Shown here: positions 45,726 to 55,901 of the stretch, in pieces
Numbering within the stretch: the stretch's first letter is position 1
Layout of the letters: each line of letters opens with the position of its first letter
NCBI GenBank assembly: GCA_949357655.1
Contig: CASHTG010000004.1
Span: forward strand, 992,001 to 1,056,000
Source: Parascedosporium putredinis
Lineage: Eukaryota > Ascomycota > Sordariomycetes > Microascales > Microascaceae
DNA: 64,000 nucleotides
Direction of reading: 5' to 3'
The notes under the pieces: model-generated
What the model was told of the DNA's origin: nothing
Databases searched by the model: none
Seen by the model: only the letters and a program-made list of their open reading frames with translations
Position numbers and translations under genes: made by a program

Positions 45726-46960
45726 TCAACTGCTAGTGGGCTGCCATCCGGACAAAATTTCGTCCAGCTGCTCATGCCGCCTCAGCGCATTCTCAAAGGT
45801 CGGATACGGCTTCCCCTCCGCGTACGCTTCATACAGGCTGGCCACGTTCCTCGCCGCGACGGGCAGCTCGGCCTGCCAATCCGCCCACGCCCACTCCACC
45901 TTGTCGACCTTGTCCGTCTCGAAATCGTGGACCTCGATGGGCACCGGCGCGTCAAACGCGTTGGCTTGGATCGCCGTGCTTCCCGGGAAACGACCCTGAT
46001 CTCCCCTTCTCGCCGTGGATGGTCCAGACGAGGGGTGCGTCGCCGGGGAACGGCTGGCCGCGGCGGAATCGCAGGAGAGCAGTTGCGCCTGCGCGGGTGA
46101 CTTTGGACTCCTCGAGTACGCCGGTGACGACGATGTAGTCCGGGACGTCGGATGTCACTGTGTTGATAGTTTTACCCGTTCCGGGATCTCGGATCTCGAC
46201 GGTAGGGCGCCGGAGCTGCACGGTGGATTGCACCTCTGTCAGTTCGCCGATCGCATCTTGCAAGGTGTCGTAGACTGCGCACAGCGTTAGATAAAATCGA
46301 GCACAAGTTTGTGGGCCGCGAGCTACGAGCGAGTCAGGAGCTACGGGGACACTGGCTTACCGTGACCAAATCCGATAGTCAGAATATTGCCACCAATCTT
46401 CCTATCAACAAAGTATGCTAGGAAGTCGGGTAGGAAACTTCGGTCGTTGACTCCACCAGACGCCGTGACTTCGGTACCCAGCACCCTCCCAATGCGGCCC
46501 TGTTCCAGAAGTTCCTTGATCTTGACGCTAAACGGCGCTAGTCTCCCCTGCGTACCGATCAGCGTCCGGGCCCCCGTGCGCCGCGCCACGTCGACTAGGT
46601 CCCGCGCATGCTGCGTGTCCTGCGCCAGCGGCCACTCGGAAAACACAGCCTTGGCGGCTTCCAGGCTCGGGCGGGCGGTTGCGTAGTGGCTGTCGACGCG
46701 GGTGTTGACGACGACGAGGTCGACGTCCGGATCGGCGGCGAGATCTTTGGGGTCGCCGTACGCGCGGGTCTCGGGCGCCAGGCCGAATGCGGAAATGGCG
46801 GCCTTTGCTTTCTCGACGGACGAGTTGAGCAGGGCCACGATTTCGTACTTGGCCTTTCCTCGCGGTGACTGTAGGTAGGGAAGATGGGCGGCGGCGGCCC
46901 AGGACGTGGCAGCCGATTTGGACAGGCCGATGAGGGCAACGCGGATGCGTGGGAAGCCAT
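45726..46960 (-). CDS. Gfo/Idh/MocA-family protein, GAL80-like
   Basis: Two exons, 46960-46361 and 46274-45726 (86-bp intron); about 383 residues. N-terminal Rossmann fold: IRVALIGLSKSAATSWAAAA, then KYEIVALLNSSVEKAKAAI, DVDLVVVNTRVDSHYATA, and VFSEWPLAQDTQHARDL where a classical oxidoreductase would have EKP. Replacement of the EKP lysine and the GLS start of the nucleotide loop are typical of fungal GAL80-like proteins rather than active dehydrogenases. The C-terminal domain has LGTEVTASGGVNDRSF, DVPDYIVVTGVLEE and the ending LDEILSGWQPTSS. Members bind NAD(P) and include both sugar dehydrogenases and the yeast Gal80 repressor, so a regulatory or catalytic role is open. Single-base losses near 46945 (just after the start) and 46000. 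Cytosolic or nuclear by lack of targeting signals. Confidence 0.88.
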
Positions 46961-48115
46961 TGTGTGCTAGCGGGTATAAGAAAAAGAGGCGAAAGAAGCG
47001 AAAGACGCGAGATAATGGCAGGGATGAAATTGTCAGACGCAGTTAGATTTTAGCGTGAGGCACAGTCGAACTGGCTTCTGTTCTTTTTATCTAGAGAAGC
47101 ACAAAGGGAGGAGATGTGTTCTAGCTGTTTACCAATCCCCCATTACAAATGGCAGATGGCGCAATTTTAGTTGGGCGCGCGCGGAGTCGGCCTCCCGTGC
47201 ATCCTCCCCGCCGTCCTTTAGGATTTGAAATCGAAAATCAGTGCCTGTGCTCTACACCGAATTACAAATCGTCATAGCCAACGGATAGTCTTATCAAGCC
47301 GTACACTCTCCAAGACCCGAGTGCGACGGGAGTATTCTTCCTAATCGTCCAAAAGTCTCAATTTAAGCTTGATTCGGCGAGGGTTGCTAGGTTAGGGTAC
47401 CTTGGGTACTACGACCCCCATGCAAGGTTTTTGGTTCTTTTCAGTGTCCTCGTCGTCGGGGAGCTTTGTGGAACCTGGCGAGGGACTATCCGTTGCGCGT
47501 AAGCCTTCGGGAATCAGTGCTCCATCCTCTCCACGGTGGGGCACGCACTCGATGCGGTCACTGGAGCGTTTGTGGAGGCGCAACACCGGTTGGCCAACCC
47601 GAGAGCTGGGAGAGTCTTTTGCCCGTTCGGCCCAATGAACTGTCGGCCGCGCTCCTTTTGGAAATGCCTCCACGTCAGTCATGTCTAGCTATGACTCGCA
47701 TATGGGGAATCGCTGTGATCGATCGTACCTAATTCGGTTCGTAGATCACTTCTTTTTTTCTTCTTTTTTCTTCGCTGGCAGATTGTAGAAATGTCCCATT
47801 CCCACATTTCGAGACGCAAGATACCTACACTAAGGAAAGCCTGTTACTAGTGGTTCATGCTCTCTCTCCAGGCCGGCAATCTGACGGCAGGCATGCGAGT
47901 GGGCGGCGTGGATGTAAGCCGCTGCTTATGCGTGCCACAACTGAGGTAGGCAACTGGGGGCTCCTCAATATTAATACCCCTTGATAGTCTCTTCCTTTAC
48001 ATGTAAATTCTTGCGTATATATCTATTTTATGTGCATTTTCCCCACAATACCTTCCTTTTGAGTTACTTCTTATTCCTTGTTTTCACATCTTGGCTCTAC
48101 TGGAAATCGCCCCTC
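46961..48115. other. Intergenic, no supported gene
   Basis: Divergent promoter region between the GAL80-like gene (minus) and the cupin gene (plus). Short ORFs only. A T-rich tract lies at 47750-47775. Confidence 0.55.
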
Positions 48116-48674
48116 ATGAATCATCTCTCGGCCGAACAAGTCATAAAGCATCTTAACCTTTCCCCTCACCCGGAGAAGGGATATTTCATCGAAAAGTTCA
48201 GGGACCGCGGCTCCAAGTCACCCGACGATCGCGCTCCCAGTACGGCCATCTACTACCTCCTCGAGGGTTCTGTTGGCTACGGCGAGTGGCACCGAGTTGA
48301 CGCGGCGGAAGTATGGCACTATTATGCCGGAGCACCCTTGGTGATTTCGGTCTGGGACGGCGATGATAAACCTGTGAGGGACTCTATTCTGGGTCCTAAC
48401 ATCCTTGCGGGAGAGGAACACCAGGTGGCGGTTGAGAAGGGGTGTGGCAGCGAGCCAAAAGCCTCGGCGACTGGACTTTGACGGGAACGACTGGTAAGTT
48501 ACTCCACCAGGGAGCATCTCGATTCATACACATGACACAGATTCTCACATCTTCCCTCTAAACGATATAGTCGCTCCGGGGTTTGTCGAGAGTGGGGCAC
48601 AACTGGCCTCAGAAGAGGAGATCGAGGCGATGTGGCAGAGCCGGAAGCGAAGTGAACAGATACTCGTGAGTTGA
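48116..48674 (+). CDS. DUF985 (Cupin_5) family protein
   Basis: Two exons, 48116-48493 and 48571-48674; about 161 residues, the normal size for a single-domain Cupin_5 (PF06172) protein. N-terminal SAEQVIKHLNLSPHPEKGYF, RAPSTAIYYLLEGSVGYGEWH, then VDAAEVWHYYAGAPLVISVW. The latter is the cupin strand pair with the family's H and WH residues. VWQRAKSLGDWTLTGTTVAPGF, with EEIEAMW nearer the C-terminus, completes the beta-barrel. Members are conserved from bacteria to fungi with no settled function; some resemble sugar-nucleotide epimerase-like cupins. One G is missing in a G run near 48440. The stop may be part of a further splice donor (CTCGTGAGT), so a short extra exon cannot be excluded. Confidence 0.87.
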
Positions 48675-48870
48675 TCTATGATCGGGGAAAATGCCTAAAC
48701 TGGCTAGGGAAAGGTGTTTACTACTCTTCTCCCTATGTAGGTAGCCTAAGATTCATATATATAGATAAGCCAGTACAGAGAACACCACGAGAGCAGGGGC
48801 TCTCTGTAGCATCATAGCCTTGAAATAGAGCCCCTTTCCAACGTTCGCCGCACAACCCCTCCCCTCCCCT

Positions 48871-49912
48871 TCACACAAGTGCGTAGAGGGTAATTTCTGC
48901 AGCCATCCGCCACCTCCTCAACAGAGCCCCATCAAATGCATCGAACACCATATTCCCCAGACAAAACCCCTCCCCAGGAACAATCGGCCTGCGCATCTCG
49001 CAGCTGCTAATCCTCTCCGCGAGACATCCTCCCCGCAAGTATCCTGACCCACGCCGCAATCCCCCTCGAAACCGCCAGGAGCGGGTACCACACGATGTAA
49101 CCGCTGCCGCTGTCACACTGCACCTCGATGGCCGTGGCCAAGGTCTCCGTGCTGGACGAGGCCGTCGAGGCGCTAAAGGATCCCGAGGCCGCCACGATAT
49201 CCTTGAGCCCGGCGCTCACCTCGAAACCGACCGTGAACGTCTCCGTCGTCGTCGTGGCCCACGACCGCGTGCACGTGGCGCCGTTGGGGAGGATGTTGTC
49301 GCACACGCGCACCTCGAGCCCTCGGACGCCCGTGATGAAGGTTACTTCTTGGTAGTTGTAACATGTGCCGCCCTGGCACTGACGCGCTTCCAGGTCCAAA
49401 GAGCGGGCGGCTGCGGTGGCCTCGCGGCGCGCGAGCTTTGTTTCTCGGGAGGGCACCGGCTTATCGGCTCTCGGGAGCGGGGATGCGTGGCTTTCGAGGT
49501 CCCGTTTACGACCGGGGAAGGGATTGCTCGGGGTTTCGACGACGAGACAGGCGTCGCCCTGGCGGTTGACGCCGCCTGCCGGAAACGCTCCGCACTCGTT
49601 TCGGAGGATGGTGAAAAGCGAGCCCGCCATGGAACCGAGATCAAACGTGCGGTCCGTGGGGCCACCGCAACGGATCGCCCGAATCTTGCAGTTTCCGGAC
49701 TGGTACGATGACCCTTCAAACATGTTAGGGCCGATGATGATGGGCCCGGCTGACATTTGGTCGAGGACGTGGTCATAGCACTCTTGATAGTCTGGGCGGA
49801 TAGTCCCGTCACAGCTGACGCCTGTGAGACCAGGCGGGATGGAGAATGACTGTGCCATGGTCACGGAGAACCAGCAAGATGCAAGCAAGGCTTTGAATGA
49901 CCAGGAATTCAT
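48871..49912 (-). CDS. Secreted cysteine-rich protein of unknown family
   Basis: Single exon of about 346 residues once one break near 49065 is bridged. Signal peptide MNSWSFKALLASCWFSVTMA. The N-terminal domain has TGVSCDGTIRPDYQECYDHV, SGNCKIRAIRCGGP and ILRNECGAFPAGG; six or more cysteines with a GNC-x-I-x-A strand recall small effector-type domains (Hce2 or killer-toxin-like), but the match is loose. A basic, possibly Kex2-processed linker (GRKRD, SRETKLARRE) follows. Then a long strand-rich domain with GGTCYNYQEVTFITGV and an alternating Ser/Thr-rich stretch (TETFTVGFEVSAGLKDIV, ASGSFSASTASSSTET), reminiscent of the amphipathic hairpins of aerolysin-like folds. The C-terminus (ISSCEMRRPIVPGEGFCLG) is in a shifted frame. 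Function not known; a wall-associated or interaction role is possible. Confidence 0.75.
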
Positions 49913-50045
49913 TTTGGATGAAAGGTAAAGGGGAAATGGAGTGTTTCAAGGGAAGATGTAAAGTTTATGCTGATGTAAAACCTTGTACTGCGAAGCAGAT
50001 GTTGAACAGAATATGCATCGGCGAAAAGGTGTCAAGACAAGCCAG

Positions 50046-50053
50046 TTTATATA
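50046..50053 (-). promoter_or_regulatory. TATA-like box of the 49-kb secreted protein gene
   Basis: Minus-strand TATATAAA about 135 bp upstream of the ATG at 49912. Confidence 0.5.
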
Positions 50054-50502
50054 CGCACGAAACGGCGCCCAAGCAAAGCACTTGCCTGCGGTATTCTCTC
50101 CGCAACCCTCTTCTGTCTTCTGATCTTTCTCTGTCCTTTGATATCCCTCAACTGCTTGTCTTGGGAATCTTCTACAACTGCCGTCCTCGCCTGATGGTCT
50201 GCTCGATGCTCGATCCTCGTCTCATCAGTCGGAAACCACATCTACCACGCCATCTAGAGTTCTTGATATTGGAAGGATTCGTGATGGGAACCAAAATAGC
50301 CTTGGTTCTTATCGATAGTATGCCTTGGAATGACATCGAAAACTCTTTATTGGTCTTGTTGACTAGGCTCCATCTCCGCGAGGTCCTTGGCCTGGTACAG
50401 CACAAAATGGTCTTTATTGGTGTAACAGTCTTAACTCGCCTTCAACACATCCCAGAAGGGGAACGTCACGGAATAGTCGCGTTTGTGTCACGGAGGGCTA
50501 CA

Positions 50503-50548
50503 AACTCCCGCCAAGTCCACCGCCTTGGCGGGAGTTCCTTGGCGGGAG
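50503..50548. repeat. 13-bp inverted repeat plus a third copy of the core
   Basis: AACTCCCGCCAAG (50503-50515), an 8-base spacer, its exact reverse complement CTTGGCGGGAGTT (50524-50536), then a third, direct copy of CTTGGCGGGAG (50538-50548). The core TTGGCGGGA resembles E2F-type sites. Three copies in a divergent promoter region suggest a transcription-factor cluster, but this is inference. Confidence 0.7.
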
Positions 50549-51700
50549 CGGAGTAATTGCGCGGGCTCGCGGGGGTGTTCACCCTTCGCGTGCCGTCCCG
50601 GTCCCGAGACGAGCACCGCCGCGGACAAAAGGTCTCGCCTGGTGCCCGACGTCGGCATCCTTCTGCTTTGCCACAGAACCGCATGGTCGGTACCCCCACG
50701 CCAGGTGCGTTGGTTCGGCCCCGCCGCCGTCAAGGTTGATTAGATTAGATGATGGCGCGGCGCCTGTCTTGGCCCAGAGGCTGGGTTGGCGGATCTTCAA
50801 GTGGTTTCAATGCACAATATTTGCCGGATAGCAAAAACTGGTAATGGTGTTCTGTTAATCAATCGGCTTTGTGCCGCTGCTGAATGATCATGTAGATAGG
50901 GCGACCGACTCTGCAGCTAGAGATATCGTGCGCACTGGACAGAACATACGAGGGGAGGAGGCGCCGCTTTTAACAGGATGCCTCGCTCTCAAGCTGAAAC
51001 TTGGGTCGACTCTGAACAAGCTCGCCGGCAATGTCACGACCGCACGTTGAACGACTGTAAACACAATCATGAACGTCGCCAAGAAGATAAACAGGACAAT
51101 ATAACGGAAGGATCTCCATGATGAATTCACGGCACTTTACGGGGTCAGGGAGTGGCGAATTCTGCAGTTCGCCGAGAAATGGACTGTTCTCAATCTCGAT
51201 AAATGCTTCTCTGATTGGTCACTTTCCGAGATCGAATTGATGAAGGCATCGTGGTGCCAGAATCGAGTTCAGTTCGGTGTCGCGAGATAATTCCCCTTTC
51301 GCTCACTCACGTGGCGCTGCGACTCCAAGGAAACCTAAGTAAAGGGTCTAGATCTCAATGCTCAAATCTCTACCAAGCATGGTGGGAGGCCCTCGGCGGG
51401 CTGCGTCAGAGGCAGCCATGCGACCGGAACTACCTTCCCGCGAATGGAAAGCTCATGTTCGTGGCATTCGTCGTGATTCGTGCCACACCCGTAAGCGCTA
51501 ATCGATCAGGGCGCTGGCTTGCTGCCTTATGGCTTATCGCGCAATCGCGCCCGCATTCCGCCCTCAGCTGAACCACCAAGGTTTACTTTTGCCACCTCAG
51601 AGTATCGAGCACGATGAACAAACCTTGTTTTTAAACAAAACTTCGGTCGCTCCTCGCATCGGTAGATCCTGCTCCCAAGCACAAAGATCCGGTCGCCTCG

Positions 51701-52897
51701 ATGCCTTCCTCTCCTTCAATAGAGAGCCTATCGCGCTATCAGACCGGCGTCAAGTTCGTTATCCGCCCACACACGGCCCCGCTTCCTTACGGCGCGGGTG
51801 GCTACCAGAACGGCGACGAGATTAGGGATATTATCCGCGGCCTAACCGCCGACGACGTCGTCGATCGAGTCGAGTTCGCTCTTGCAAATCCTCCGACCGC
51901 CACATATCCCGCGCCGTCCAGCGATGGCGGTGGTGCTGGGACCAGGTCGCCCGCCACGCTCACCATCGTCTCCCGCCTGGACCACCACCGCGAGTCCTTT
52001 GGCCACGCTCGCGTTGTAAAATGTCGCCTTAGCCCGAGCGCAAACGATTCCGCCACGTACGTGGCTAAGATCTACGATGGCGCCGAGTACCCGCTATGCG
52101 ACTTGCGAGGGTACGACTGCATGTCCAAGGCCGACAGCGATTACAGTCGCGAGGCCGCCGCCTACGAGCATATGCCTCCTCATCTCCAAGGCTCCACCGT
52201 CCCTCGATACTTTGGTAGCTGGACATTTTGGTGGGATGAGGACCAGGGAAAGAAGCGTCAGGTGCGCATGATCTTGCTGGAGTACATCAAGGGAGACTGC
52301 ATGCAGACCGTCATCTCACGCGCCTTGGCCATGAACAGGGCAACGTACAAAGCCATGTTCAAGAGCCCCGACGACGCTCCTCTCGACTACCGTCTATTCC
52401 CCTCGGAAAGCGATAGGCTGAAGCTTCTAGCACAACTCTTGGAAGCAGAAACCCGCCTTTCTCATGCTGGCGTTACGCACCGCGATATCTCGGCCCGCAA
52501 CGTGATCATCTCGCCTAGTGCTTCGCGGCCTGAGCGCATAATCCTCGTTGACTTTGCCAACTCTACCGTGTTCGCCTTGACAGAGCATGGGATGGCCTAC
52601 AAACAAGAGAGCGAAGTTGGGAATGACCTACTTCCACCGTCACCGATTTCGAGGCACTGGGCATGTGGGTTCCTCACTAGGTTTCGTCAATGGGTGCCGC
52701 CGGCGTGGCTGCGGGACAAAGAGCTTGCTCAAGAGTGGCTCTGTTTTCGGTGGTGGGACTCGACGGACTTTCAGCCCCTGGATCACGGGTTTCTAACCGA
52801 GGAGGCGAATCACCCCGTCATTGCGCATTATCGGGGAGAGAGAGAGGAGGATATGGAACTAAGGCTTTCTACGCTTTTGCGCGAAGGGGGTGATTGA
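51701..52897 (+). CDS. Protein-kinase-like fold protein with DFA in place of DFG
   Basis: An intact single-exon protein of 398 residues. Kinase landmarks: TYVAKIYD with the putative ATP-binding lysine at residue 123; SREAAAYEHM with the helix-C glutamate near 151; MILLEYIKGDCM as hinge near 190-201; HRDISARNVII (residues 260-270) with catalytic Asp262 and Asn267; and ILVDFANSTV, where Asp284 is kept but the glycine of DFG is alanine. No clear glycine-rich loop, and the C-lobe is short. These features fit the fungal protein-kinase-like/phosphotransferase families common in Pezizomycotina and of unknown substrate. The active aspartates are present, so activity is possible. The start at 51701 has no strong rival. 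Unlike most neighbours, the frame is unbroken. Confidence 0.82.
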   Translation: MPSSPSIESLSRYQTGVKFVIRPHTAPLPYGAGGYQNGDEIRDIIRGLTADDVVDRVEFALANPPTATYPAPSSDGGGAGTRSPATLTIVSRLDHHRESFGHARVVKCRLSPSANDSATYVAKIYDGAEYPLCDLRGYDCMSKADSDYSREAAAYEHMPPHLQGSTVPRYFGSWTFWWDEDQGKKRQVRMILLEYIKGDCMQTVISRALAMNRATYKAMFKSPDDAPLDYRLFPSESDRLKLLAQLLEAETRLSHAGVTHRDISARNVIISPSASRPERIILVDFANSTVFALTEHGMAYKQESEVGNDLLPPSPISRHWACGFLTRFRQWVPPAWLRDKELAQEWLCFRWWDSTDFQPLDHGFLTEEANHPVIAHYRGEREEDMELRLSTLLREGGD

Positions 52898-53105
52898 TAA
52901 CGAATTGGAGTACGGTCAGATCAATGGAGACTGGATTTTAGATAGTCGTTTGCAGTTTACACCGGGTATCACTAATGATTAAAGCACGGCGCTGGAGAGA
53001 CATGGTTGATCATGGGTTTTGTTTCTTTAGAAGGTATTATTTATTGCATGATTGTCTACTAGCTTCTGGTGAATATAGCGCGATTCATTCATCGGCATCG
53101 TCCGC

Positions 53106-54113
53106 TCAGTGGCTTAGTGAGAAGGCCTGCGCACCCGCCTCGTCGAGACTGGGCAGGATGTCGAGGTGGGCGTTACCGAGGTAGTGCTCGTGGGGGTAGA
53201 TTGGCAGACTGGAACTGGCGCACAAGGTACTGAACGACTTCCTGGCCGTACACCTGGACGTAAACAAGGTGCACCAAGGTGACGGGCGGGGATCCGGCGT
53301 CGCAAAATACATCTCCCTCGTCGCAGTAGGACACGATGCGGTCGCCCAACGCTTCGCATGCGCTGATATCGGGCCGGTTGAACATCTAGTAGAGAAGGAG
53401 GAGAGCCCACTGTTAGGTGCTGTGACTAGACGGAATACCTGGGTGGTTCGCATGAAGGAATTTGACTTACACCATGGCCCTTGGCCGACCCCTTGCGGAA
53501 GGAAGCTTGGGGAGGGTTGGTCGGGTCACCAAACAAGACAACACCAACGACTATAAGTTATCAAGATTAGTGCCTTCTGTACTTATCATCTCTCTGTGAT
53601 CGCGGAGTATATAACAACGTACTGTTTTTAGTCACGTCTTGGCCCAACGCTGCCAGGTTCTCTCCAGAATCAGGGAACGGCGACCACGCAATGTTTGTGC
53701 CGCAGATGGCGTTGGCCGTAATCTGGGCTCCCTGTATAACACACCTTGTTTAGCATCCACCTCGCACAGGAAGAGTTGTCTCCGCCATGTCTTACCTGAG
53801 AGTAACCCATGACAGCTACTTTACCGTTCGGGCACGCGGCCGCGTACTCGACCAAGTTATCCCTTAGGGTCTTGGTACCATTCTTGACCGAGTCAAAGTA
53901 TCCCGGGTTGTCCAAGCTGGCGGGGTAGTCCACGCCCTGCACGCGAGAGCCGGGGATCAGGCCCGCGACGGCCTGTCCCAAGTTGCCCGTCACGCCCGGC
54001 CCGGGAGCCTCGCCGGTACCGCGAGCGATGAAAATCTGGAGCCCCTCGGCGCAGACGGGCTGCTGGGCGCTGGCCAGGGCGGCCAAGAAGGCGACGGCGG
54101 TGAAGGCGCGCAT
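53106..54113 (-). CDS. Secreted cutinase-family esterase
   Basis: Four exons on the minus strand: 54113-53796, 53731-53633, 53550-53471, 53385-53106; about 259 residues. Signal peptide MRAFTAVAFLAALASAQ. Then CAEGLQIFIARGTGEAPGPG, GLIPGSRVQGVDYPASL, and the nucleophile elbow VAVMGYSQGAQI (Ser in GYSQG, split by intron 1). Next NAICGTNIAWSP, VVLFGDPTNPP, RPDISACEALGDRIVSYCDE, GDVFCDAG (catalytic Asp region) and VTLVHLVYVQVYGQE (candidate catalytic His). A short C-terminal extension ends AGAQAFSLSH. Belongs to the cutinase / acetylxylan-esterase superfamily (PF01083); the VYGQ ending leans toward the acetylxylan esterase subgroup. It hydrolyses plant-surface polyester or acetylated xylan. One small frame offset near 53200. 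Confidence 0.9.
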
Positions 54114-55901
54114 TTTTTCTTTTCCTTGTTCAAAGAGCTGGGGGTCGGGTGGCGGTGGGAGGGCGAGCAAAGGGGATGGCTGCGTGCGCAACGTTGGACT
54201 GGCGGACAGGAGGGTAGATCAAGGCCGGTGGAGAGCACAGAGGAGTGATCAGGCTGGGACTCGGAGGGCGGGCTTTAGACTTAAATATACACAGCTCCGT
54301 GTGGGGATGTGAGGATGCTACAAGCTAATGGATGGGCAACACAACTCGAGCTCTCTCCCTACATCCCGGCGGGAGCGGGCCATGCATGTCGATATCGCAA
54401 GGTTGACCCAGGAGGATCTAGCTAAAAGTGGGGATGAGAGAAGGAAGGAGCTTGCTGGCGGGGGCCCAGGGATTAGCGGCTCTCGCGCCTCTCGGCGAGA
54501 AGCCGGGATGCAAGGCATATAAGCTGCTGTATGCCGAAGCAGATCAATGGGATGGGATGGTATGGGAGAGGGACGGCGATAAAGTGATTTGTTATTCAAA
54601 CCTCGGTTTAGCCCACGAGGAGCCTGTGTGACTTTTCTTTTGTTGTGCATCGCAGTGAGAATATCAGATGGTCCGGAGATTAATCACCGTTTTATGGTGG
54701 TGCTTCCCTCGCCTCCTTTCCCGATTGGACAAAGGCTGGTCTGTCTATCTTTGATCCGCCTCGTCTGTTCATTTAATGGCCACAGTGACCCCTATGAGAG
54801 GACGAGGAGGGGAAACACTTGCGAGAAAAAGCTGTGCTCCCCAGCTCCCTACCGCAAGGTTCGTGGGGTTTGATGTCATCCGAACATTGGGGCACAAACA
54901 GCACGCAAAGCGCATGGACCGGCCCAGGGTTTAGAAGATGCAGGCTAGCTCCCACGCGAGAAAACAACTTAAAATGAGCTTCGCGAGGCGTCTCGCTTTG
55001 GAATGCTGGGGGAACAGATCTATTTTACCCCAGAACAAGAAGTATTTATTGAATTATAAAAGAACCATGGGAGGAACTAGGCGCGTATTTGGCATGAAAA
55101 GGGTTCAGGTTGCGAGCAATAGGTCGCGATGGAAGACGCGATGGAAATTCCACCAGAGGGACTAGCGCGGTGTAATCCGCCCCTTGCAGCGGAGCGCGAG
55201 GCGATGTGACGTCGTGAATAGGAGCACGCCCCACCGGCCGGCGGCAGCTCGATCGCAAGATTTCCTGTTTTTAGCTAGCGTCGCTGCACCTTGCGAGGTT
55301 TGTGAGAGTATGGGACATGTTGCTGTGCGAGGAGAGTCGACGATTTCGATTTTTGTGATTTTCTTTTGGCCGGGGACCTTTTGATATCGCCGGTGCCGGG
55401 ATCGTTGTCCGGTCTTGTTTGTTTCTTCTCTTGCTTTTCGCCATTTGGATGATTTAGAGCGCATCAACTCTGCGTGCTTCGCTTCACTCCATGTCCCTTG
55501 CTGTTCGAACAGTTCTCCCTGCGCTTCTTCTCCGCTTTCTCATGAAAGCATCGAGAGGGATTGCACCCTATTCACCGGGGAGACTCACGTTCACACCCAG
55601 TTTGGATGAATATTGGCATAGCTCTTTCCGAATATAGGTATCACGGCCTGCGGCTGGCCTCATCATCTTGTCATCACTTCCGATCAATGGCTGGCGGTGG
55701 GCTTTGGCATGAGCATGCATGACAGACTCGATGGAACACACCGATCCTCAACCAGACAAACTAGATGTGCAACAAACGATGAATAGTCTCACAAGGGATG
55801 GATTTTACGACTAAAGACATCTCACTCCCGTTTCCCTACTTCGCTAGTCGACGAAGCCAGCGGGCTCACCGCCTAGATGCGGCCTCTTCAAGACCGGGTA
55901 T
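54114..55901. other. Intergenic, no supported gene
   Basis: Upstream region of the cutinase and 3' region of the aldehyde dehydrogenase. Short ORFs without family features. Confidence 0.55.

Larger units (their letters stand above)
49913..51700. other. Divergent intergenic region with strong inverted repeat
   Basis: 1.8 kb between the minus-strand secreted protein and the plus-strand kinase-like gene. It holds a TATA-like box for the former (50046-50053) and a GC-rich inverted and direct repeat (50503-50548). No gene supported. Confidence 0.55.
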
